Shown here piece by piece: positions 8,193 through 16,525 of a DNA stretch of 64,000 nucleotides. Location of the stretch: positions 434,001 through 498,000 of the forward strand of contig CAZNSX010000002.1 of the NCBI GenBank assembly GCA_964575845.1, given 5' to 3'. Made by a program: the position numbers and the translations under genes. The first letter of the stretch is position 1, and every line of letters begins with the position of its first letter. The notes below the pieces were generated by a model. That model ran no database searches. It saw only the letters and a list, made by a program, of their open reading frames with translations, and was not told where the DNA came from. This stretch comes from CAZNSX01 sp964575845. GTDB taxonomy: Bacteria; UBA8248; CAZNSX01.

Positions 8193-9569
8193 ATGAGGCT
8201 CATGGGAATAGTCAAGCACTTCTCACAGAGACTCATAATAAAGCAGATGGTCCGCATGCTGCCCAGCCTCTCTATGGACAACATGTGCAAGATCATAGAC
8301 CTCGGGGAGAAACTCATCGTCAAAGAGGAATACAAAGAGGTCGCCGAGGCGCTGAAGAGATATATCCGCGAAGGGCACCCCGCGGTGAAGGTGGTCGAGC
8401 ATGTGCTCTACAGGCTCAACTCCGAGAGCCGCTTCCGGACCATCTATAACCTCTTCATACTGGCCCTGCTGGCCGGAACCTCAAATCGCGATCTCCTGCG
8501 TCGCGAGAAATGCTTCAAGCCCCCCCTCTTCTTCGTCATAAGCCCCACCATGCGCTGCAACCTCAAATGTCCCGGCTGCTACTCGGCCGAGTACGAGCAG
8601 GACTTCGGCCTGAGCTACGAGGTTCTGGACAGGGTCTTCACCGAGGCCGTGAGCTACAGCATCCACTTCATAACCATTTCAGGGGGGGAGCCCTTCATCC
8701 GGAATGACCTCTATGACCTCTATGCAAAGCACCGGGACATCGTCTTTCAGGTCTATACCAACGGCACGCTGGTCGATGAGGAGGTGGCAGAGCGCCTGGC
8801 CAGGCTCGGAAACGTGGCCCCCATGTTGAGCCTCGAGGGTTTTGAGAAGGAGACCGATGCCCGCCGCGGACCGGGCCAATTCAAGAAGATGATGGAGGTC
8901 ATGGACCTCTTGAGGGAGAGGGGGATTCTCTTCGGCGTATCCATCTGCCAGACCAGGGATAACGCCGAGGTCATCTCAAGTGAGGCCTTTGCCGACATGC
9001 TTGTGGAAAAGGGCGCGCTCGTCGCCTGGTATTTTCAGTACATCCCCCTCGGCCGGCAGCCAGAGATGGAGACGATGATGCTGCCCGAGCAGCGGGACAT
9101 GGTGAGGCGAAGGCTCCGCCACATCCGCAACACCCGCCCCATCTTCATCTGCGACTTCTGGAACGACGGCCCCTACATAGACGGCTGCCTTGCTGCCGGT
9201 CGGGAATATCTTCACATAAACGCCAATGGCGATGTTGAGCCCTGTGTTTTCGTCCACTTCGCAGTGGATAACATAAATAATAAGAGCCTCTACGAAGCCC
9301 TCAATTCTGAGTTCTTCAAAGAGATCCGCTCGCGCCAGCCCTTCGGCGATAACCCCTTAAGACCGTGCATGATAATCGACCATCCCGAAAACCTGAGGGA
9401 AGTGGTGAAAAAGTGTGGCGCCCGTGCCACTCACCCTGGGGCTGAGGGCCTTATCACCAACCTGGCCCCCCAAATGGACGAATACGCGCGGCGCTACGCC
9501 GAGATCGCTGCGGAGAGCTGGGAGCGGGAGTACGCTCAAGATTTCGCCAAGGCGAAAGCAAAAGCCTAA
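8193..9569 (+). CDS. Radical SAM protein with N-terminal helical domain, uncharacterised conserved family
   Basis: 458 aa. Residues 1-110 form a charged, helical region without cysteine clusters. The radical SAM core follows with CNLKCPGC (C122, C126, C129) and ISGGEPF. A C-terminal twitch/SPASM-like part shows GCLAAGREY, INANGDVEPC and RPCMIIDHPENL. I recognise the overall plan from conserved anaerobe proteins of unknown function, but no substrate is known to me. It precedes the YjbQ gene by 33 bases, suggesting co-transcription. GGGGGAGG lies upstream of the ATG at 8193. Confidence 0.88.
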   Translation: MRLMGIVKHFSQRLIIKQMVRMLPSLSMDNMCKIIDLGEKLIVKEEYKEVAEALKRYIREGHPAVKVVEHVLYRLNSESRFRTIYNLFILALLAGTSNRDLLRREKCFKPPLFFVISPTMRCNLKCPGCYSAEYEQDFGLSYEVLDRVFTEAVSYSIHFITISGGEPFIRNDLYDLYAKHRDIVFQVYTNGTLVDEEVAERLARLGNVAPMLSLEGFEKETDARRGPGQFKKMMEVMDLLRERGILFGVSICQTRDNAEVISSEAFADMLVEKGALVAWYFQYIPLGRQPEMETMMLPEQRDMVRRRLRHIRNTRPIFICDFWNDGPYIDGCLAAGREYLHINANGDVEPCVFVHFAVDNINNKSLYEALNSEFFKEIRSRQPFGDNPLRPCMIIDHPENLREVVKKCGARATHPGAEGLITNLAPQMDEYARRYAEIAAESWEREYAQDFAKAKAKA

Positions 9570-9602
9570 AGGGGATTTTATTTCTTCCGGGAATAAGTCG
9601 CC

Positions 9603-9992
9603 ATGACCTCTTTTCAGGTTAGGACAAGCACAAAGACCCAGCTCATCGACATTACGTCCAGGGTGCAGGAGGCGGTCGCCGCCTCGGGGGTAAGGGAGGG
9701 CCTCTGCCATATTTTCATCCCCCACACCACGGCCGCCGTCACCATAAACGAGAACGCCGACCCTTCAGTCTCCGCCGATATTCTCATGGAGCTCGACAAG
9801 ATAGTTCCCTTCGAGGACAACTACCGCCACAACGAGGGAAATTCCGCCGCCCACATAAAGGCGAGCCTCCTGGGCCCCGCGGAGACCGTTCCCGTCGAGG
9901 ATGGGAGCCTCCTTCTTGGAACCTGGCAGGGTATTTTCCTCTGCGAGTTCGACGGACCAAGAACCCGAAAGGTGCTCATCAGGGTGAGCTGA
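9603..9992 (+). CDS. YjbQ/UPF0047 family protein
   Basis: 129 aa, the full length of the secondary thiamine-phosphate synthase (YjbQ) family. Motifs are HIFIPHTTAAVTINENADP and HNEGNSAAHIKASLLG, with a C-terminal GTWQGIFLCEFDGPR; the conserved His and Glu residues form the putative active site. Family members show weak thiamine phosphate synthase activity, but their physiological role is unsettled. It sits directly after the radical SAM gene. The gap to the convergent NifH-like gene is 145 bases. Confidence 0.92.
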   Translation: MTSFQVRTSTKTQLIDITSRVQEAVAASGVREGLCHIFIPHTTAAVTINENADPSVSADILMELDKIVPFEDNYRHNEGNSAAHIKASLLGPAETVPVEDGSLLLGTWQGIFLCEFDGPRTRKVLIRVS

Positions 9993-10137
9993 GGCCGCCG
10001 GGACTCGTCCCTCCCCCGGAAAGCCGATTCGCGCCAGCAATGACCACTGGATGGCCTCCGGCAAGGAATACGGGGGTTTGATCCGCCCCCGCGAGGAGCC
10101 TTCGGTGCGTGAGGGAGGTCTCTGGGGGGTTCCCTCC

Positions 10138-11916
10138 CTACTCGTAGCGGTTGATTATTTCCTGGATCTCGAGGCTCGAGAGGATCTCTCTCTTAAGGGG
10201 AAAGGTGGTCTCAGCCCTCTGGACCTTCTCGGCGAGAGCCATGAATTCGCGGGCCTGGTCTGAATCGGGAAAGGCTCTCATGACCGTCTGCTTCAGGTTT
10301 TCCGCCTCCTGCACGAGGTTAGACCTCGGGACATGATGGATAACGGGCACTCCCACCTGGTCGAAGACCTCTTCGACCAGCTCATCCTCCCTGGCAACGC
10401 CGCGGCGGTTATTGATGATGCCCGCTACTCCCACGTTGACGCCTCGACACCTGAGGTTCTCGACGCTCTGGAGGATCTTCATGGCCTGCACCATGGTGGC
10501 GAGCTCCCCGCTCGTGACCACATAGACCAGGGGGGCGAACTGAAACGGGGTCGCAAACCCGCCGCACACGGTGTCCCCCAGGACATCATAGAGGACAAAG
10601 GTCACTCCCTTCTCCTCCACGATTCGGTACTTCTCGATGAACCTGAGGGCTACCTCGACCCCTTTCCCCGCGCAGCCCCTTCCCGGAGCAGGCCCGCCAC
10701 ACTCGGTGCCGTAGAGCTTCCCGTTGTAGCCTTGACCCTCAAAGACCATCGAATGCATCTGCTCTTTCGTCCAGTTGCGACCGCCAGCCGCGTAAAAGCT
10801 ATCGAGCACCGTAGGCTTCAGCTCCCCGCAGAGATTGGCTATGGAATCCCGCTTGGGGTCACACCCCACCTGGTAGACCCGCTCCCCGAAGAGCACAAGA
10901 GCCGCGCTCAGGTTGGCGGAGATGGTGGACTTCCCGATGCCTCCCGTGCCATAGATAGAGACCCGCTTGACTCCGGTTCGGGAGAGGGCCTTCGCCTCTT
11001 GAAGGCTCCCCGCGCATCCGTCCTCTGCCCCTTCACTTCCGGGATGGAAGGTCTCTGCGGCCTCCTTTTGAAACTGCATGAACATGTTGAAAAGCTCATC
11101 ATAGTTCTCGATGGGAGAGGGGGAGAGGCGCAGGGGCTCGGAGCGGACCTTTCGGGCAAGCTCCCTGAAAAGCCCTGCTATGGGGGAATCGGGAAAGACG
11201 GAGACCACAGGCCTCCCCTGGCTCTCGGCCGCGCGGAAGGTCTCCGGGTCCCTCGGGATGAAGGCCAGAATGGGGATTCCCGTCATCTCGGAGAACCTCT
11301 CCAGAATCTCACGCTCCCGGAGTACCCCCCGCATGTTCGCGATGAGGCCCCCTATCTTGACATCCACCGTGCGGGTCACCGGCATGGAGGCCACCGCACG
11401 GGCGATATTGTTAGCCGCATAGAGGGCCATGAGCTCCCCACTTGTCACTATGAATACCTCTCGCTCTCCTCCGGCGCGCATGGGTGCTGCGAAACCCCCA
11501 CAGACGACATCCCCTATGAGGTCATAGAGGGAGAAGGTCACCCGCCCCATGCCCTCTATCCCACGCCCGTAGCGTCCCAGGCTCTGGAGTGCTGCCGGTA
11601 TACCCCTCCCCGCGCAGCCGACCCCCGGCTCAGGACCCCCCGTCTCGGTGAGGATGACCCCTTCGGGAGTGGTCCAGACCGCGTTGCAGAAATTCTCCTC
11701 GCTTATCCCCACCTGCCGGTCGAGGTCCAGAATGGGGGTACGGTCTTTGAGGTGCCAGCTGCTGAAGAGGCTCGCCTTGGGTGAGCAGCCGATGAGAAGA
11801 ACCCCCTCTCCCATGCCGGCGAGTGCAGCGGCAAGGTTTGCCCCAACTGTGGTTTTCCCTATGCCGCCCTTCCCGTAAAAGACGAGATAGCGCTGATGTG
11901 TTTGAGTCTCTTGCAT
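10138..11916 (-). CDS. Tandem NifH/BchL-like fusion protein with two Fe-protein domains
   Basis: 592 aa with two complete nitrogenase-Fe-protein-like domains (about residues 10-260 and 316-592) joined by a linker. Fe-protein dimers hydrolyse ATP and pass electrons from a shared [4Fe-4S] cluster to a partner. The cluster cysteines are present in both halves (C101 in GVGCAGRG and C139 in DVVCGGF; C415 and C451), as is the switch II DxxGD. Half 1 has Walker A GKGGIGKT with signature Lys16, but GCSPKAS in place of GCDPKAD (S45, S49). Half 2 keeps GCDPKRD (D353, D357) but has GTGGIGKS, Thr324 replacing the signature Lys. No NifD/K or BchN/B partner is in the window. It follows the pgi gene on the same strand by 76 bases; GGAGG lies 11 bases before the ATG. 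Confidence 0.93.
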   Translation of the reverse strand: MQETQTHQRYLVFYGKGGIGKTTVGANLAAALAGMGEGVLLIGCSPKASLFSSWHLKDRTPILDLDRQVGISEENFCNAVWTTPEGVILTETGGPEPGVGCAGRGIPAALQSLGRYGRGIEGMGRVTFSLYDLIGDVVCGGFAAPMRAGGEREVFIVTSGELMALYAANNIARAVASMPVTRTVDVKIGGLIANMRGVLREREILERFSEMTGIPILAFIPRDPETFRAAESQGRPVVSVFPDSPIAGLFRELARKVRSEPLRLSPSPIENYDELFNMFMQFQKEAAETFHPGSEGAEDGCAGSLQEAKALSRTGVKRVSIYGTGGIGKSTISANLSAALVLFGERVYQVGCDPKRDSIANLCGELKPTVLDSFYAAGGRNWTKEQMHSMVFEGQGYNGKLYGTECGGPAPGRGCAGKGVEVALRFIEKYRIVEEKGVTFVLYDVLGDTVCGGFATPFQFAPLVYVVTSGELATMVQAMKILQSVENLRCRGVNVGVAGIINNRRGVAREDELVEEVFDQVGVPVIHHVPRSNLVQEAENLKQTVMRAFPDSDQAREFMALAEKVQRAETTFPLKREILSSLEIQEIINRYE

Positions 11917-11992
11917 GAATTAAGAAAACCTCCTCGGTCTCACCATAATCCGGGGGAAAGAGAGTCCCGCCCCCGGATGGTCCGAACCTTAC

Positions 11993-13282
11993 CTAAGGCA
12001 TTCTCAGGGAAGCCTCATTCATAAAACGGCCGAGGGCTCCCCTTCCCTCCCCGACGAAAGAGGCGAGATACTCCAGAGTCCTCCTCTTGCTCCCCTCGAC
12101 AGCGGGTTGGTCAAAGGGGTTTACCCCCCGCAGAAGGGCCGAGTAGACGGCGACCCACTGCCAGAGCCCTATGGCGGCTGCCACATCCTCGGGAGAGAGC
12201 CGCTCAAGGGTGAGAACCATGTGGGGGATGCCCTGCTCTTCCGCCTCTTCCACTACCCCCCGGTGCTCAAGCTCAAGGAACTCCCCGCAACTCGGGCCCT
12301 CGCGGAGGGGAAGGTCTTCCTCGAAGCCCCCCACACCTATGCTGAGCCCGGCGATGGTCTTCCTCCCACCGAAATAGCGCTGGTTCGTGTGATGCTGAGA
12401 TTCGGGTGCCTCGGCCCAGAGGAGGGTGACCCCCTTGCCCCCCTTTCCGAAAGTCTCATGCACGAGCTGAACCACGAGCTCCCCGAGCCCTGAGAGGGCC
12501 TTGGAGTAGATGGGAACAAATATTTCGGTAAGCCCCGCAAGCTCCGCCCGGAAAATTTCAAGGGCCAGGCTCTTTGCCATGTTGGACTCGAGGGGGACAG
12601 AAGGGGCGCATGCGGTGTGGGCACTCCTGAAGCCCTCTGATATCCGCTTAACGGCCCTCATCCCGCCCTCCACGAGGGCCAGGGGCAGAAGGCAGTTATT
12701 CTGGTTTGCCGTGAAGCGCCCCCCTACCTCGACGGGGTGGGCTATATATGGGAGCCCCCTCTCCCGGACCAGACCGTAGAGGGGAGTCTCACCCTCTGGA
12801 GTTATGACGAGTGCGGAATAGCCCGCGGAGAGGAGAGCCTTGGTTTCCGCCACCACGTTCGCCGTGGTGCCCGACTTGCTCACAGGGATTATTAGGGTAT
12901 TTTTCTTCGTGTAGGGGCCCTCGCCCCTCAGGAGCGAGCCCATGAGGCCCGAGGGGTCAGTGCTGTCCAGAAGGCGGATCTTCCTCACCTCCCTTCCCTC
13001 GAAAAGGGCCTTGTAGAGGGCCCAGACATTCCGGATGGAGCCCCCGTTTCCGATGACCACGTAGTGCCAGTAGCGGCTGTGCTCCCGCGCGAGGGCCGAT
13101 ATGGCATCGAGGTCTGGGCTTAGGCGAGCAAACTGAGGGAGGCGACTTCCCCCCTGATAGCTGGAGATGGCTTCGCCCAGCCTTGCCTCATCCCTGAGGA
13201 GGGCTTCCCCCTTGGAGAGTTCCCCCCGAAGGGACCCCTCCAGCTGTATGGACCACTGAGCATTGTAAAGATAGAGGGCCAT
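11993..13282 (-). CDS. pgi: Glucose-6-phosphate isomerase, short form
   Basis: 429 aa SIS-fold isomerase interconverting glucose-6-P and fructose-6-P. Recognisable are IIPVSKSGTTANVVAE (phosphate binding), HETFGKGGKG, ESQHHTNQRYFGG and the C-terminal NPFDQPAVEGSK with the catalytic Lys. The usual GIGGSxLG glycine motif is GNGGSIRN here, which is atypical. It is shorter than the 550 aa enterobacterial form, as in many bacteria and archaea. Spacing is 26 bases after the beta-hydroxyacid dehydrogenase and 76 bases before the NifH fusion, so the three may form one transcript. Another SIS sugar-phosphate isomerase activity remains possible. Confidence 0.86.
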   Translation of the reverse strand: MALYLYNAQWSIQLEGSLRGELSKGEALLRDEARLGEAISSYQGGSRLPQFARLSPDLDAISALAREHSRYWHYVVIGNGGSIRNVWALYKALFEGREVRKIRLLDSTDPSGLMGSLLRGEGPYTKKNTLIIPVSKSGTTANVVAETKALLSAGYSALVITPEGETPLYGLVRERGLPYIAHPVEVGGRFTANQNNCLLPLALVEGGMRAVKRISEGFRSAHTACAPSVPLESNMAKSLALEIFRAELAGLTEIFVPIYSKALSGLGELVVQLVHETFGKGGKGVTLLWAEAPESQHHTNQRYFGGRKTIAGLSIGVGGFEEDLPLREGPSCGEFLELEHRGVVEEAEEQGIPHMVLTLERLSPEDVAAAIGLWQWVAVYSALLRGVNPFDQPAVEGSKRRTLEYLASFVGEGRGALGRFMNEASLRMP

Positions 13283-13308
13283 GGCTTTCCTTGCGCTCCC
13301 GCTCTCTT

Positions 13309-14196
13309 CTACTTTCTCACCTCGAAGTTAGCGATCTTCTCCAGAAAGGTGGCGATGCCGCCGTGGTCATAATCGCCGTGGCCATCGGCTATGATGGAAC
13401 TCAGCATCTGTTGCACAATGCCCGTGACGGGCAGGGGCACATCCAGTTCCTTGCCTGTCATGAGGGCATTATTGAGGTCCTTTTGGTGGAGGCGGATCCG
13501 GAAGCCGGCCTTGAAGTTACCCTTAAATATAAGTGGGGCCTTGGCGTCGAGGGCATTGCTGCCTGCAAGCCCCCCCCTCACAGCCTCATAGACGAGCTCC
13601 GGATTCACCCCCGCCTTAGCAGCCAGAATGAGAGCCTCAGAGAGGCCCTCTATATTTATGGCCACCATTATCTGGTTGGCAAGCTTGGTGATGTTCCCGG
13701 CTCCGATATCGCCGACAAGGACCACACTCTTTCCCATGACCTTCAAGATCGGCTCACATTCTCTGAAAAGGGCCTCCTCACCACCCACCATGATGGCCAG
13801 GGTTCCGGTTTTGGCCCCGGGCTCGCCGCCGCTTACGGGTGCATCAAGCATCCGGACTCCTTTCTTGGCGGCTTCAGCGGCCACGCGGCGGGCCACCAGG
13901 GGATTTATCGAGCTCATATCTATCAGAATCGTCCCCTCCCCGGCACCCTCGAGAACCCCCTCGGGCCCCAGCACCACATCCTCAACATCGGGGGAGTCGG
14001 GGAGCATGGTTATGACCACCTCGGACTCTTGGGCCACCTCCTTGGAAGAAGACGCGCCCTTGGCCCCCTCTCTCATGAGCTCCTCCACCTTCTCCCGGTG
14101 GCGGTCATAGACCACCAGAGGGTAGCCGGCCTTCAAGAGGTTTTTCGCCATAGGCTTTCCCATTATTCCTACACCAATGAATCCTATTCGCTTCAT
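13309..14196 (-). CDS. 3-hydroxyisobutyrate dehydrogenase family oxidoreductase (GarR-like)
   Basis: 295 aa NAD(P)-dependent beta-hydroxyacid dehydrogenase. N-terminal GFIGVGIMGKPMAKN (Rossmann), DAPVSGGEPGAKTGTL (substrate loop) and GNITKLANQ with the catalytic Lys. Length and order match tartronate semialdehyde reductase and 3-hydroxyisobutyrate dehydrogenase; the substrate cannot be told from sequence. I set the start at the ATG at 14196, with GGGAG nine bases upstream, instead of a longer reading that adds 31 unconserved residues. Confidence 0.88.
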   Translation of the reverse strand: MKRIGFIGVGIMGKPMAKNLLKAGYPLVVYDRHREKVEELMREGAKGASSSKEVAQESEVVITMLPDSPDVEDVVLGPEGVLEGAGEGTILIDMSSINPLVARRVAAEAAKKGVRMLDAPVSGGEPGAKTGTLAIMVGGEEALFRECEPILKVMGKSVVLVGDIGAGNITKLANQIMVAINIEGLSEALILAAKAGVNPELVYEAVRGGLAGSNALDAKAPLIFKGNFKAGFRIRLHQKDLNNALMTGKELDVPLPVTGIVQQMLSSIIADGHGDYDHGGIATFLEKIANFEVRK

Positions 14197-14470
14197 CTCC
14201 CGTATCTCCCGGGGTAAGAATTGAAAGCGCCCTAGGTCCTCTGAATCAAAGAAGAAAGCAAAACGGCCGGAGCCGTCAAACGTGCGCACTAGGGAGGCCT
14301 TACCCCCAATTAAATCGCTATACTACCATACAAGCAAGCCGACAGCCAAGGGTAAAGGAACCTCACACTTTCCCCCAGCAATCCTTCCCACACGAGCAAT
14401 CCCGTCGAAGCCGAAAGGGCAGGGCAGGGGGAAGGTTGAACGCGGTACACTACCCGTGCCTCTTTCTCCT

Positions 14471-14499
14471 TTGATTTCGGTAAGAGAATGCCTTAAGAT
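14471..14499 (+). promoter_or_regulatory. Candidate promoter for the E1 dehydrogenase genes
   Basis: TTGATT, 17-base spacer, TAAGAT, ending 57 bases before the E1 alpha ATG, which has a strong AGGAGGTG site. The divergent intergenic stretch 14197-14556 (360 bases) otherwise shows no gene; no convincing minus-strand promoter for the beta-hydroxyacid dehydrogenase was found. Confidence 0.42.
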
Positions 14500-14556
14500 T
14501 TGGGAATCTTTTTCTGAGTCAGGCATGCTTGAGGGTTAAGCTCAGGAGGTGGGGCT

Positions 14557-15510
14557 ATGGCGCTGGATGCGGCTTCCCTGCGTAAGATGTACGTTACCAT
14601 GCTGACAGTGAGGCGCTTTGAGGAGACGGCTGACGACCTCTTCCTACAGGGGAGGATTTACGGTACCGTCCATACCAGCATCGGGCAGGAGGCGGTGAGC
14701 GTGGGAGTCTGCGCAAACCTGCGCCGCGATGACATAATCGTGAGCACCCACCGGGGCCACGGCCACGCCATCGCCAAGGGGACGAGTGTCCGGGCCATGA
14801 TGGCGGAGCTTTTCGGAAAAAAGACGGGTGTCTGCAGGGGCAGGGGTGGCTCCATGCACGTGGCCGATAAGAGCGTGGGTCTTATGGGGGCAAACCCCAT
14901 CGTCGGCGCGAACATCCCGATTGCCGCAGGCATCGGACTCGCCATTCAGCTCGCAAAGGGAGACCAGGTGTGCGTCAGCTTCTTTGGAGATGGAGCCTCC
15001 AATCAGGGCACCTTCCATGAGGGGCTCAATCTGGCTTCCCTCTGGAGGCTCCCCGTCGTGTTCGTCTGTGAGAACAATCAGTACGCCGTCACGGTCTCGG
15101 TGGCCAAATCGACCTCGGTGAGGGACATCGCCGAAAGGGCGCGGGCCTATGACATTCCCGGAGTCGTGGTTGACGGCATGGACCTCGTGGCCGTTTATGA
15201 GACGGCCCGCGAGGCCGTGGCCCGTGCCCGGGCCGGCAAGGGGCCTACCCTCATCGAGTGCAAGACCTACCGCTTCCGGGGCCACTCCCGGGGAGACCCA
15301 CCCCACGGTGCCTACAGGACAAAGGAGGAGCTTGACAGTTGGCTTAAGAGAGACCCCATCCTTCTCGTTCGGAGGATGCTTAAGCTGGGGGAGGATGAGG
15401 TGAAGGAGCTGGAAGCCGAGGTCGAGGCAACACTTGAGGATGCGGTTCGATTTGCTGAGCAGAGCCCTGAACCAAAGCCCGAAGAGGCCCTGGAGGATAT
15501 CTTCATATGA
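14557..15510 (+). CDS. Thiamine-dependent dehydrogenase E1 component, alpha subunit
   Basis: 317 aa, AcoA/PdhA type. It decarboxylates a 2-oxo acid or cleaves acetoin with ThDP. Visible are STHRGHGH, the ThDP-binding GDGASNQGTFHEG...ENNQY motif, and RFRGHSRGDP (the phosphorylation-loop region in eukaryotic homologues). The beta subunit gene overlaps it by four bases. No E2 or E3 gene is nearby, so lipoyl partners must be encoded elsewhere or the pair works with another acceptor. Similarity by eye is closest to acetoin dehydrogenase E1 (inference). Confidence 0.92.
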   Translation: MALDAASLRKMYVTMLTVRRFEETADDLFLQGRIYGTVHTSIGQEAVSVGVCANLRRDDIIVSTHRGHGHAIAKGTSVRAMMAELFGKKTGVCRGRGGSMHVADKSVGLMGANPIVGANIPIAAGIGLAIQLAKGDQVCVSFFGDGASNQGTFHEGLNLASLWRLPVVFVCENNQYAVTVSVAKSTSVRDIAERARAYDIPGVVVDGMDLVAVYETAREAVARARAGKGPTLIECKTYRFRGHSRGDPPHGAYRTKEELDSWLKRDPILLVRRMLKLGEDEVKELEAEVEATLEDAVRFAEQSPEPKPEEALEDIFI

Positions 15511-16490
15511 GCGAAGGTATGAGAGAGTTGAGCTATGCTGACGCGCTCACTGAAGCCCTGCGGGAGGAGATGCTCCGGGATGAGCGGGTAATCATCCTGG
15601 GTGAGGACGTTGAGCTTGCCTACGTATTCACCGTCACCCGTGGGCTTGTGGAGGAGTTCGGCATGGACCGCGTCCGGGATACCCCCATCTCGGAGGGGAC
15701 CATAGTGGGAGCTGCCCTGGGAGCTGCCCTTATGGGCATGCGGCCCGTTGCTGAGATAATGTTCGCCGATTTCATCACCCTTTCGATGGACCAGATAGTG
15801 AACCAGGCCGCCAAAGCACGCTATATGTTCGGCGGCCAGTTCAATGCCCCTATGGTCATCAGGACTCCGACGGGGCGCTTCAGCGGGTTCGGGGCCACCC
15901 ACTCGCAGTGCCTTGAAGCATGGTTCATGCATGTGCCGGGGCTCAAGGTCGCGATCCCTTCCACTCCCTATGATGCTAAGGGGCTGCTTAAAACGGCCAT
16001 CCGGGATGATAACCCCGTGCTTTTTTTCGAGCACAAGAGGCTCTACCGCCAGAAGGGTCCCGTCCCCGAAGGGGATTACACGGTGCCCCTGGGAGAGGCG
16101 GATGTGAAGCGGGACGGGAAGGACGTCACCATAATCGCTGTCTCCCAGATGGTGCATGTGGCACTTGCGGCGGCTGAGAAGTTAGAATCCGAAGGGATAA
16201 GCGCTCTGGTGCTCGACCCCCGCACTCTTGCCCCCCTGGATAGAGAGGGCATTCTCGGGGCGGTCCAGAAGACGGGGCGGGTTGTCATTGCGGAGGAGGG
16301 GTGCCGCACGGGCGGCGTGGGCGCCGAGATAGCCGCAACAATCGCCGAGGAGGCCCTTGACTACCTGGACGCCCCGGTGAAGCGGGTGGCGGCCCTGGAT
16401 TCCCCCGTCCCTTTCAGCATCCCGCTCGAGGAATTCATCTTTCCCGATGAGGGGAAGCTGATAGCGGCTGTTAAGGAAGTGGTCAGCTAG
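15507..16490 (+). CDS. Thiamine-dependent dehydrogenase E1 component, beta subunit
   Basis: 327 aa, AcoB/PdhB type partner of the preceding alpha subunit; ATGA overlap indicates translational coupling. Motifs: ILGEDVEL, DTPISEGTIVGAALGAALMGMRP, EIMFADFI, and the C-terminal transketolase part with SQMVHVAL, LDPRTLAPLD and EEGCRTGGVG. It completes the alpha2beta2 E1 heterotetramer. The following gene is an amidohydrolase rather than an E2. Confidence 0.92.
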   Translation: MSEGMRELSYADALTEALREEMLRDERVIILGEDVELAYVFTVTRGLVEEFGMDRVRDTPISEGTIVGAALGAALMGMRPVAEIMFADFITLSMDQIVNQAAKARYMFGGQFNAPMVIRTPTGRFSGFGATHSQCLEAWFMHVPGLKVAIPSTPYDAKGLLKTAIRDDNPVLFFEHKRLYRQKGPVPEGDYTVPLGEADVKRDGKDVTIIAVSQMVHVALAAAEKLESEGISALVLDPRTLAPLDREGILGAVQKTGRVVIAEEGCRTGGVGAEIAATIAEEALDYLDAPVKRVAALDSPVPFSIPLEEFIFPDEGKLIAAVKEVVS

Positions 16491-16525
16491 GAGGCGAAAT
16501 CTCTTTCTTGCTAAAGGAGGGTACC

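Noticed and set aside
10333..11784. 483-codon open frame on the plus strand opposite the NifH fusion
   Set aside because: No recognisable motifs, His- and Gly-rich low-complexity composition, and complete overlap with a gene full of conserved motifs. It is a high-GC antisense frame.
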